A stretch of DNA of 64,000 nucleotides, taken from assembly GCA_021613375.1 (NCBI GenBank), contig CM038717.1, positions 42,490,531 through 42,554,530 on the forward strand, written 5' to 3'. The stretch is from Megaleporinus macrocephalus (Eukaryota; Chordata; Actinopteri; Characiformes; Anostomidae). Below are positions 26,001 to 36,800 of the stretch, piece after piece. The translations under genes and the position numbers were made by a program. The notes under the pieces are model-generated. The model worked only from the letters and a program-made list of their open reading frames with translations, ran no database searches and was not told where the DNA came from. Position 1 is the first letter of the stretch. Every line of letters starts with the position of its first letter.

Positions 26001-29000
26001 CTCTCTGTGTCTAGCTGTGGGCGGGGCCAGGAGGAGATTGATGTGAGTGACAGCTCAGACAAAGAAGAAGCAGAAGCGATCGGGGAGATGCTCTTCAGAC
26101 TCGTGCAGGAGGTGGAGCCTGAGCACTGCGCTGATATCACAGGTCAGCCTGTTCTACACGTGTTGGTACGAGCTGTATGTGTTGTTTGTTTGTTTGTTTG
26201 TTAGTTAGTAGTTCAGTCTTACATGCTTCCCTTACATGTGGAGTGTGTTTGATGTAGGAGTGTAATGTCTGGTGTGCTTGTATGTAGGGATGCTGTTAGA
26301 AATGGACTCTGAGACTCTGCAGAAGATTCTGGCTGACCGGGAGATGCTGGAGGTCGCGGTGCAGCGGGCAAAGACTGCTCTGGTATATAAGCACAACTGC
26401 ACTGACTGACACACACGCTGTATGTTCCATAGTGTCCTCGTAGTCTTTTAAATAGTGAACTCAGCAGCTTAGATTTAGTTTTTTCCACTTGTGACATTAC
26501 CGTTTTTGTATCACTCTCCATCCCTAAGAACGTGTTAGTAACTGTGCCTTAAAAGGGGAATTCTACAGAGTTTTAAAATTTTCTGCATAATCACTTGGTT
26601 TTGTTGTGAGATGTTCTGTTTTGGAGAAGTCAGAATTGTTTGCAGCGCTGGTGACAGACACTTAGAGACATGATGTTCCCCTCATCTACATTCATCAAAA
26701 CTCACCTGTAGGTTCACTGGTGGGTTTGATAGTAAATACAATCTGTATATTTGTGTTGTAGACATGGAGACTCCTGGTTACCATCAATACTACTGTAAAC
26801 ACCACCACCACCACCACTGTAAACACCATTGCCACCACCACTGTAAACACAATTAATACCACTGTAAACACCATCACCACCACTGTTAACATAATTAATA
26901 CCACTGTAAACACCATCAGCAACACTGTAAACATAATCAATACCACTGTAAACACTAACACCACCACTGTAAACACCATTGCCACCACCACTGTAAACAT
27001 AATTAATACCACTGTAAACACCATCACCACCACTGTAAACACCATCACCACCACTGTAAACATCACCACCACCACCACCACTGTAAACACCATCACCACC
27101 ACTGTAAACATCACCACCACCACCACCACTGTAAACACCATTAACACCACTGTAAACACCACCACCACTACCACTGTAAACACCATTACCACCACCACTG
27201 TAAACATAATTAATACCACTGTAAACACCATCACCACCACTGTAAACATAATTAATACCACTGTAAACATAATTAATACCACTGTAAACATAATTAATAC
27301 CACTGTAAACACCATCACCACCACTGTTAACATTATTAATACCACTGTAAACACCACCACCACCACTGTAAACACCATTACCACCACCACTGTAAACACC
27401 ACCACCACTGTAAACACCATTACCACCACTGTAAACACCATTACCACCACCACTGTAAACATAATTAATACCACTGTAAACACCATCACCACGACTGTAA
27501 ACATTATTAATACCACTGTAAACACCACCACCACTGTAAACACCATTACCACCACTGTAAACACCATTGCCACCACCACTGTAAACACCACCACCACCAC
27601 TGTAAACACCACCACCACCACTTTAAACACCACCACCACCACTGTAAACACCATTACCACCACTGTAAACACCATTGCCACCACCACTGTAAACACCACC
27701 ACCACCACCACTGTAAACACCATTACCACCACTGTAAACACCATTACCACCACTGTAAACACCATTACCACCACCACTGTAAACACAATTAATACCACTG
27801 TAAACACCATCACCACCACTGTTAACATAATTAATACCACTGTAAACACCATCACCAACACTGTAAACATAATCAATACCACTGTAAACACCAACACCAC
27901 CACTGTAAACACCATTGCCACCACCACTGTAAACATAATTAATACCACTGTAAACACCATCACCACCACTGTTAACATTATTAATACCACTGTAAACACC
28001 ACCACCACCATAAACACCATTACCACCACCACCACCACTGTAAACACCATTACCACCACCACTGTAAACATAATTAATACCACTGTAAACACCATCACCA
28101 CCACTGTAAACATCATCACCACCACCACCACTGTAAACACCATCACCACCACTGTAAACATCATCACCACCACCACCACCACTGTAAACACCATCACCAC
28201 CACTGTAAACATCATCACCACCACCACCACCACTGTAAACACCATTAACACCACTGTAAACACCACCACCACTACCACTGTAAACACCACCACCACTACC
28301 ACTGTAAACACCATTACCACCACCACTGTAAACATAATTAATACCACTGTAAACACCATCACCACCACTGTAAACATAATTAATACCACTGTAAACATAA
28401 TTAATACCACTGTAAACACCATCACCACCACTGTTAACATAATTAATACCACTGTAAACACCATCACCACCACTGTTAACATTATTAATACCACTGTAAA
28501 CACCACCACCACCACTGTAAACACCACCACCACTGTAAACACCATTACCACCACTGTAAACACCATTACCACCACCACTGTAAACATAATTAATACCACT
28601 GTAAACACCATCACCACCACTGTAAACATTATTAATACCACTGTAAACACCACCACCACTGTAAACACCATCACCACCACTGTTAACATTATTAATACCA
28701 CTGTAAACACCACCACCACCACTGTAAACACCATTGCCACCACCACTGTAAACACCACCACCACCACTGTAAACACCACCACCACCACCACTGTAAACAC
28801 CATTACCACCACTGTAAACACTATTGCCACCACCACTGTAAACACCATTACCACCACTGTAAACACCATTACCACCACTGTAAACACCATTACCACCACC
28901 ACTGTAAACACAATTAATACCACTGTAAACACCATCACCACCACTGTTAACATAATTAATACCACTGTAAACACCATCACCAACACTGTAAACATAATCA

Positions 29001-31630
29001 ATACCACTGTAAACACCAACACCACCACTGTAAACACCATTGCCACCACCACTGTAAACATAATTAATACCACTGTAAACACCATCACCACCACTGTTAA
29101 CATTATTAATACCACTGTAAACACCACCACCACCATAAACACCATTACCACCACCACCACCACTGTAAACACCATTACCACCACTGTAAACACCATTACC
29201 ACCACCACTGTAAACATAATTAATACCACTGTAAACACCATCACCACCACTGTAAACACCATCACCACCACTGTAAACATCATCACCACCACCACCACTG
29301 TAAACACCACCACCACTACCACTGTAAACACCATTACCACCACCACTGTAAACATAATTAATACCACTGTAAACACCATCACCACCACTGTAAACATAAT
29401 TAATACCACTGTAAACACCATCACCACCACTGTTAACATAATTAATACCACTGTAAACACCATCACCACCACTGTTAACATTATTAATACCACTGTAAAC
29501 ACCACCACCACCACTTTAAACACCATTACCACCACTGTAAACACCATTGCCACCACCACTGTAAACACCATTACCACCACTGTAAACACCATTACCACCA
29601 CTGTAAACACCATTACCACCACCACTGTAAACACAATTAATACCACTGTAAACACCATCACCGCCACTGTTAACATAATTAATACCACTGTAAACACCAT
29701 CACCAACACTGTAAACATAATCAATACCACTGTAAACACCAACACCACCACTGTAAACACCATTGCCACCACCACTGTAAACATAATTAATACCACTGTA
29801 AACACCATCACCACCACTGTTAACATTATTAATACCACTGTGAACACCACCACCACCATAAACACCATTACCACCACCACTGTAAACACCATTACCACCA
29901 CTGTAAACACCATCACCACCACTGTAAACATAATTAATACCACTGTAAACATAATTAATACCACTGTAAACACCATCACCACCAGTGTTAACATAATTAA
30001 AACCACTGTAAACACCATCACCACCACTGTTAACATTATTAATACCACTGTAAACACCATTACCACCACTGTAAACACCATTACCACCACCACTGTAAAC
30101 ACCACCACCACTGTAAACACCATTACCACCACTGTAAACACCATCACCACCAGTGTTAACATAATTAAAACCACTGTAAACACCATCACCACCACTGTTA
30201 ACATTATTAATACCACTGTAAACACCACCACCACCATAAACACCATTACCACCACCACCACCACTGTAAACACCATTACCACCACTGTAAACACCATTAC
30301 CACCACCACTGTAAACATAATTAATACCACTGTAAACACCATCACCACCACTGTAAACACCATCACCACCACTGTAAACATCATCACCACCACCACCACT
30401 GTAAACACCATTACCACCACTGTAAACACCACCACCACTACCACTGTAAACACCATTACCACCACCACTGTAAACATAATTAATACCACTGTAAACACCA
30501 TCACCACCACTGTAAACATAATTAATACCACTGTAAACACCATCACCACCACTGTTAACATAATTAATACCACTGTAAACACCATCACCACCACTGTTAA
30601 CATTATTAATACCACTGTAAACACCACCACCACCACTGTAAACACCATTGCCACCACCACTGTAAACACCATTACCACCACTGTAAACACCATTACCACC
30701 ACTGTAAACACCATTACCACCACCACTGTAAACACAATTAATACCACTGTAAACACCATCACCGCCACTGTTAACATAATTAATACCACTGTAAACACCA
30801 TCACCAACACTGTAAACATAATCAATACCACTGTAAACACCAACACCACCACTGTAAACACCATTGCCACCACCACTGTAAACATAATTAATACCACTGT
30901 AAACACCATCACCACCACTGTTAACATTATTAATACCACTGTGAACACCACCACCACTGTAAACACCATTACCACCACCACTGTAAACACCATTACCACC
31001 ACTGTAAACACCATCACCACCACTGTAAACATAATTAATACCACTGTAAACATAATTAATACCACTGTAAACACCATCACCACCAGTGTTAACATAATTA
31101 AAACCACTGTAAACACCATCACCACCACTGTTAACATTATTAATACCACTGTAAACACCATTACCACCACTGTAAACACCATTACCACCACCACTGTAAA
31201 CACCACCACCACTGTAAACACCATTGCCACCACTGTAAACACCATCACCACCAGTGTTAACATAATTAAAACCACTGTAAACACCATCACCACCACTGTT
31301 AACATTATTAATACCACTGTAAACACCATTACCACCACTGTAAACACCATTACCACCACCACAGTAAACATAATTAATACCACTGTAAACACCATCACCA
31401 CCACTGTAAACATAATTAATACCACTGTAAACATAATCAATACCACTGTAAACACCATCACTACTGTAAACATAATTAATACCACTGTAAATATTACCAC
31501 CACCACTGTAAATATTACCACCACCACTGTAAATATCCCCTGAATCATCTAACAGCAAATCACTCACACTGAATGACTGGACCAGCAATGTTATATCCTA
31601 TTATGTTGAGTAATATAACCGTGTAGTGAC

Positions 31631-31663
<33 letters not shown>

Positions 31664-32260
31664 TAATTGTTTGGGAGGTGTTATAATGTCTGATGTCATT
31701 AAGAGCACTTAGCAAAAATTCCCATGTTACATAAGCTGCCACAACAATGTTATACTGTAGTCGCAACACATAGACACACAGTGGTGATGTTGATGTGACA
31801 CGTTATATTACTGAACAAAATCTGCTCTGACCTGTTTTTGGTGTGGTTGTGTCACTCTAGTCAACTATTTCACACCAGAACACTCTGAACGACTCTCATA
31901 ACGAACTGCACGGCGTCACCTCCTGACGTCCTGTGGGGGTCCTGATCATTAAAGAACAGAGTAATAAAGTATACAGAGAATCAGATGAACTACAGTCTGT
32001 AAGTGGAGCTCCTGTATGGTCAGTGGAGCTGATACAGTGGACAGTGAGTGGAGGTCCTGTATGGTCAGTGGAGCTGATACAGTGGACAGTGAGTGGAGGT
32101 CCTGTATGGTCAGTGGAGCTGATACAGTGGTCAGTGAGTGGAAGTCCTGTATGGTCAGTGGAGCTGATACAGTGGACAGTGAGTATGTGGGGGCTGTTGT
32201 AAAGTGTGGAATACTAAAATTCTTTCCCCTTTTTGTCCACAGGAGGGCGCTTTGAGTTGA
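21574..32260 (+). CDS. Protein with three tandem MLLE (PABC) domains; no RRM
   Basis: The MLLE domain is the peptide-binding C-terminal domain of cytoplasmic poly(A)-binding proteins and UBR5; it binds PAM2 motifs. Exons: 21574-21667, 22924-23032, 23620-23732, 23863-23962, 26015-26142, 26288-26382 and 32243-32260. Translation begins MMDDEEDLESLGEKLYDVIY and contains three copies of (L/I)GExL(Y/F)xx(V/I) ... (I/L)TGMLLE. The last three exons are the least certain. If exon 6 reads through, it stops at TGA 26407-26409 (221 aa). If CTG|GTATAT is used, the seventh exon (strong polypyrimidine acceptor before 32243) adds EGALS and stop (218 aa). No AATAAA was seen in 26410-26790, but one lies at 32720, so the seven-exon form is favoured. 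Linkers are acidic (SVSSDS; EEIDVSDSSDKEEAEA). Acting as a PABP competitor or PAM2-binding adaptor is inference; I know no named vertebrate gene of this design. Confidence 0.75.
21745..22125. mobile_element. Non-autonomous DNA transposon with ~20-bp TIRs in intron 1
   Basis: gagttgcattattatgacc (21750-21768) is the near-inverse of ggtcataataatgtgactca (22097-22116). The interior of about 330 bp has no intact ORF. The TIRs plus short length indicate a MITE or deletion derivative; the superfamily is undetermined. Confidence 0.5.
22763..22779 (+). promoter_or_regulatory. CTCF-like site in intron 1 of the MLLE gene
   Basis: CCACTAGATGGCAGTG fits the 14-bp CTCF core (C-C-A-S-Y-A-G-R-K-G-G-C-R-S) at every position. 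It is a single, plus-oriented site 145 bp before exon 2. Motif match only. Confidence 0.4.
23095..23440. repeat. Imperfect ~50-bp tandem repeat in intron 2
   Basis: About seven copies of a unit containing caatcaaatcctcacagcaa, then tg(g/t)tcaacatcagtaacactca. Copy length varies through loss or gain of the 'cctgacctcactaacac' segment. It is intronic and non-coding. Confidence 0.85.
23620..23962 (+). CDS. MLLE module 2 (exons 3-4)
   Basis: DSLGEQLYDLIDLYNTGHTQ, then KIT | GMLLEQKKEAVLQLLSDAAL, then LEEKVKTALKTLK. The internal intron again interrupts the Gly codon of GMLLE in phase 1 (ACAG|GTCTCC; acceptor gactgcag). Exon 4 ends at GA|GTAAGG in phase 2. If that donor is not used, the frame runs GAG TAA, giving a natural two-MLLE truncated product. 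Confidence 0.78.
23963..24182. repeat. GC-rich (GGGCTGGGGT)-type repeat at start of intron 4
   Basis: Tandem degenerate copies of ggctgggctggggtggg and ggttcggggggactgggct begin directly at the exon 4 donor. Runs of three or more G on the sense strand every 5-10 bp are compatible with G-quadruplex formation next to the splice site. Confidence 0.9.
24815..25258. mobile_element. Foldback (long-inverted-repeat) MITE in intron 4
   Basis: The left arm (about 24815-24960, including tttttccaatgggaaggtgg and agaagaccagaactgtctca) is repeated in inverse orientation in the right arm (about 25090-25258). The arms are about 145 and 170 bp, and the right arm carries about 45 extra bp (around atggcggcttttaagatggt). 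A roughly 130-bp loop separates them. The structure would fold into one long hairpin; there is no ORF of note. Confidence 0.85.
25426..25660 (+). repeat. Short direct duplication in intron 4
   Basis: ttctattggtccattcatca tgaaactt occurs at about 25426 and again at about 25610, some 184 bp apart, with the following bases diverging. It is probably a fragmentary dispersed repeat; the rest of 25260-26010 shows no recognised feature. Confidence 0.6.
26015..26382 (+). CDS. MLLE module 3 (exons 5-6)
   Basis: EAIGEMLFRLVQEVEPEHCA, then DIT | GMLLEMDSETLQKILADREM, then LEVAVQRAKTAL. The intron position is the same as in modules 1 and 2 (ACAG|GTCAGC; acceptor gtatgtag). It is preceded by an acidic Ser/Glu linker (QEEIDVSDSSDKEEAEA). 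All three modules run from a phase-2 boundary (module 1 from the ATG) and share the phase-1 split. Confidence 0.75.
26695..26778 (-). repeat. Conserved flank of the 21-bp array C
   Basis: Read on the minus strand, ggtaaccaggagtctccatg then tctacaacacaaatatac matches the sequence after array A (2804-2880) and after array B (49664-49700) at roughly 85% by eye. It marks the same dispersed element. Confidence 0.75.
26779..31536 (-). repeat. 21-bp-type minisatellite, array C (4.76 kb) with higher-order repeats
   Basis: About 220 units of gtttacagtggtggtgatgg-type sequence (minus orientation), with lengths stepping by 3 bp (15-30 bp). Variant units such as gtttacagtgttggtgatgg (plus-strand positions near 27848, 28973, 29695, 30796, with a related one near 26911) recur with the same neighbours, so blocks of about 0.7-1.1 kb have been re-duplicated. 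Frames of 1617, 690 and 567 codons pass through it on both strands only because unit lengths are multiples of three. It fills most of the last intron of the MLLE gene. Confidence 0.97.
31590..31850. repeat. Interspersed repeat beyond array C, with (CAT)n
   Basis: tgacacgttatattactgaa (31796-31815) and adjacent sequence resemble 4464-4490. A (CAT)n run lies at 31632-31662. It appears to be the distal part of the same dispersed family. Confidence 0.45.
32001..32182. repeat. 45-bp tandem repeat, four copies, before the final MLLE exon
   Basis: cctgtatggtcagtggagct, gatacagtgg, then acagtgagtggaggt repeats with exact 45-bp spacing (starts 32011, 32056, 32101, 32146). Each unit contains the donor-like CA|GTGAGTGG on the gene's sense strand. 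It ends about 60 bp before the terminal-exon acceptor. Confidence 0.93.
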
Positions 32261-32745
32261 AGAGCAGCTGAAGACCAAGTTGGGGAAAAGAGGAATAATG
32301 AGCTTAGACAGTGTTTCCCTGTCCTGCTCAGTGAGTCAGCTGACCCGTTGTTGTCTTCCAGCTCTAAACCACCTGAATCAGCACATAACCTTAAAACAGG
32401 GTCGCTGCAGGTCCTCCGTCGGCACATTTCCATATTTAAACCATGTGTTTAGTGTAGTTCCATGTTTACCAGATCCTGCCAACGACGTCCTTGTTTATTC
32501 TTTTCCAGATCGATATTGTAAATACATTTTCTGAGGAGAGAGTTGATCAGTTCCCTACATTCCTTTCACTTAACATCCTCAAGACTGGCACTGGCTCTGT
32601 GTTTACTGTTAAACCACGTACATGTGGAGCACCCTTCTGTCCAGCAGCCTTTAGGACGAACATGTGTTAACATACACAAGAACACTGAGCTGTTCAACAC
32701 ACTCCTGAGGAATTATAGCAATAAAATGAAGATTCAGCACGTCTG
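32243..32745 (+). other. Putative terminal exon and 3' UTR of the MLLE gene
   Basis: A strong acceptor (ttctttcccctttttgtccacag written in two parts: ttctttcccc, tttttgtccacag) precedes GAGGGCGCTTTGAGTTGA, which closes the MLLE frame after five residues. About 460 nt of non-coding sequence follow to AATAAA at 32720-32725. No other gene explains this exon-like signal on the plus strand. Confidence 0.55.
32720..32725 (+). terminator. Poly(A) signal, MLLE gene
   Basis: AATAAA on the plus strand, about 45 bp from the oppositely oriented sec16a signal; this is the arrangement expected of convergent genes. Confidence 0.6.
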
Positions 32746-32749
32746 AATG

Positions 32750-33398
32750 CTAAAGAGCTCAAAAATATCTTTATTTTCATCACTTTGTTTCTTTTCTTGT
32801 CAAGAATTTTACAGTCAATTCTAAACACAATGGATAAATCCAGGCTTCCTTCAAAGAGAGAGTCGTCCTTTGGAATTACAAAACAACTCACTTCAGCCAC
32901 GGAATGAGACCAGTGGAGAAGAGGGGGGGATTATGGGGGAGGGGTTAATTTGACAGTAAAGAAATAAAATCACAAAAATCAGTATTAAAAAAAAAAAAAA
33001 AAAAGATTAATGCGCTGCAAAAAACAGAATCATGAGGAGAGACCAGAGAAAGCAGGGATGACAGTTCAGAGAGTAGAAGTCATACGGCTCTATGAAAAAC
33101 ATGTCTAGCAGTGAGAGGAGGATGAAGGTGAAGGAGAGCAGAGACAGAGGTTCAGCACATACAGACTACAGCTCATAAATATTCACTCTGATATACAGAC
33201 TCTGGGGGTGATGATTAAAAAAAAGCTTCATAAATGCTTCTCATTCCAACAGGAAGCTGTAATAAATACCTAAAATACTCCAACAACCCTCGCATCACTG
33301 TTACCACAACAACACCGGGCCAGATGACCACACCCTGCCCGTGCTGACCGCCTCCCAACGGCACTCCCATGTGTCTCTTTCTCACTCATTCACTCGCG

Positions 33399-33434
<36 letters not shown>

Positions 33435-33802
33435 GGTCTGAAATGCAGTTACTATCAGGCAAACTAAACAAATCTAAACGTTATTGCACTTAAATGTCAC
33501 ACTGTTCCGAGGGAAGAGCTTTCCAGTCGAGACACAGGGCAGACGAGGAGTCGCAGGAGGAAGAAGACAGAAGAATAAAGAGACAGAGACGGGGCGACGC
33601 GGCTCTCGAGGGCGAGAACTCGCCAGTACAGGCCGTCATACGCTCCGTCAAAGAAAAACATGGAATAAACTGGGATAGTGACAGTGATCAGGATGATGGC
33701 GATGGTGGTGGTGACCACTGGGAGGCCAGACGGTGGACCAGAGCATCCGAGTCTGGATTGAAACTCATCCTGACGTGACGTAGAACCACAGAGACCGGTT
33801 GT
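32750..33802 (-). other. sec16a: sec16a 3' UTR
   Basis: The sequence between the stop codon and AATAAA. It contains a (T)n run on the sense strand (32986-33003 as A) and (TG)n on the sense strand (33398-33432 as CA). The 60-95 codon frames here are in UTR and show no family resemblance. Confidence 0.65.
32770..32775 (-). terminator. sec16a: Poly(A) signal, sec16a
   Basis: AATAAA on the minus strand roughly 1.03 kb after the sec16a stop codon (33803), at the far end of the 3' UTR. Confidence 0.7.
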
Positions 33803-33868
33803 TTATTTGAGAGCGGGGTACTCTCGCTGACCCAGGCGTCCAGGACGAGACCGAGCTGGAGGGGCAGA
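33803..33868 (-). CDS. sec16a: sec16a last coding exon
   Basis: Acceptor TTCTACCAG, then [24 protein letters not shown]. The SR(L/P)GR(I/L)GQR(K/E) ending is the conserved C-terminus of Sec16A, which fixes the gene's end. Confidence 0.92.
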   Translation of the reverse strand, partial: SAPPARSRPGRLGQREYPALK

Positions 33869-36800
33869 CTGGTAGAAGACACGAGACATGCGTCACGACT
33901 GGGACTAGGAATACACGTCATCACCAAAAACCAAGACTGACCTGCGACTTACACACTAATTTATTAATGTACACACTAATTTACTCATTTACACACTTAT
34001 TTACTAATATACACACTTATTTACTAATGTACACACTAATGTACACTTCTAATCTTATACAAATATTAGTGCAGATAAACAATCACAACAATAACAATCA
34101 TATATTACTTTGAAGTTCAAGTCATAAACTTCATTCACCATCATAAAATATAATATAAACTACAGTAATCAATCATCAACTATACAATATAAACTTGAGT
34201 AATCAATCACCAACTGTATAATTTAAACTACAGTAATCAATCACCTACTATACAAGCTACAGTAATTAATCACCAACTATATAATACAAACTACAGTAAT
34301 CAATCACCAACTGTATAATTTAAACTACAGTAATCAATCATCAACTATACAATATAAACTACAGTAATCAATCACCTACTATACAAGCTACAGTAATTAA
34401 TCATCAACTATATAATACAAACTACAGTAATCAATCACCAACTGTATAATTTAAACTACAGTAATCAATCATCAACTATATAATAAACTACAGTAATCAA
34501 TCACCAACTGTATAATTTAAACTACAGTAATCAATCACCAACTATATAATACAAACTTGAGTAATCAATCACCAACTGTATAATTTAAACTACAGTAATC
34601 AATCACCAACTATATAATATAAACTTGAGTAATCAATCACCAACTGTATAATTTAAACTACAGCAATCAATCACCTACTATACAAGCTACAGTAATTAAT
34701 CACCAACTATATAATACAAACTACAGTAATCAATCACCAACTGTATAATTTAAACTACAGTAATCAATCATCAACTATATAATACAAACTACAGTAATCA
34801 ATCACCAACTGTATAATTTAAACTACAGTAATCAATCATCAACTATACAATATAAACTTGAGTAATCAATCACCAACTATACAAGCTACAGTAATCAATC
34901 ATCAACTATACAATATAAACTTGAGTAATCAATCACTTACTATACAAGCTACAGTAATTAATCACCAACTATATAATACAAACTACAGTAATCAATCACC
35001 AACTGTATAATTTAAACTAAAGTAATCAATCACCAACTATATAATACAAACTACAGTAATCAATCATCAACTGTATAATTTAAACTACAGTAATCAATCA
35101 CCAACTATATAATACAAACTACAGTAATCAATCACCAACTGTATAATTTAAACTACAGTAATCAATCACCAACTATATAATACAAACTACAGAAATCAAT
35201 CACCAACTGTATAATTTAAACTACAGTAATCAATCACCAACTATATAATACAAACTACAGTAATCAGTCACCAACTATATAATACAAACTACAGTAATCA
35301 ATCACCAACTGTATAATATAAACTACAGTAATCAATCACCAACTATATAATACAAACTACAGTAATCAATCACCAACTGTATAATACAAACTACAGTAAT
35401 CAATCACCAACTGTATAATATAAACTACAGAAATCAATCACCAACTGTATAATTTAAACTACAGTAATCAATCACTAACTGTATAATACAAACTACAGTA
35501 ATCAATCACCAACTGTATAATATAAACTACAGAAATCAATCACCAACGGTATAATATAAACTGCAGTAATCAATCACCAACTATATAATACAAACTACAG
35601 TAATCAATCACCAACTATATAATACAAACTACAGTAATCAATCACCAACTGTATAATACAAACTACAGTAATCAATCACCAACTATATAATATAAACTAC
35701 AGTAATCAATCACCAACTGTATAATACAAACTACAGTAATCAATCACCAACTATATAATATAAACTACAGTAATTAATTACCAATTGTATGATAAACTAC
35801 AGTAATCAATCACCAACTATATAATATAAACTACAGTAATCAATCACCAACTATATAATATAAACTACAGTAATCAATCACCAACTATATAATACAAACT
35901 ACAGTAATCAATCACCAACTATATAATATAAACTACAGTAATTAATCACCAATTGTATGATATAAACTACAGTAATTAATCACCAATTGTATGATATAAA
36001 CTACAGTAATCAATCACAATTAAACACAAACTGTCTAACATATTTATCAATTACACTTAATTACAGTCTATAGAATATAAACTACAGCTTGTGATGTTTG
36101 AATTGTTTACAGTGCTGGTGATAGAGACACATCAATCATGCACGATTTAACACAAACTGTAATGTAAATTTTAGTAATCAATTATACTTAATCACAATCT
36201 ACAATCATAAACTATATAAATCAATCATAATTAATCACATTAACTTTTAACTACAGTAATCAATCATTACTAATTACAAACTACATGATATAAACTGCAG
36301 TATCACCGGAGTGATTCACTCTTTTCCTTGTTCGGCTGCTGTAACGTTTAAATAAGGTGGCTCAGCTCTTACCTGTGCAAACTGGGAGGGGTTATAAAAA
36401 GTCACGCCCCCTGTGGGTGGAGCTCCCTGGGCCGGCAGCTGCGTGGGAACCAATAAGAACACAGGCACTGTTACTATAGTGACACTGAATGTCAGCCACT
36501 GACATACACCATGCCACTACAATGTGTAGTACATCTAGACAACTGAAGGGGGCGCTAGACACACAGCACTAACTCTCCTGTTTACAAACATTTTCAGCAG
36601 CTCTGGTTTTTGTTATCATTCGGCCAAAATTTCTACTTCAAACACTTTTCCTTCTGTACAGCCTGCGTTAGAACCTCCACACAGACTGGGTTTATAGAGC
36701 TTTAGGTAAACAAAACACACAACAGAACAAATAAATAAACAAATAAATATATATTATTCCCAAATATAACAAATAGCACTGAACAAAGTTCAGAGACCAC

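Noticed and set aside
26695..31548. 1617-codon minus-strand ORF (and 690- and 567-codon ORFs in other frames) across the 21-bp array
   Set aside because: Three frames on two strands are open at once because units are multiples of 3 bp with no stop codons. The translation is a repeated FTVVV/YSGG/NTITT motif with no other protein character.
33484..33927. Overlapping ORFs on both strands, one with a hydrophobic segment, near the end of sec16a
   Set aside because: They lie in the sec16a 3' UTR; the minus-strand ORF at 33688-33927 reads the last exon in the wrong frame.
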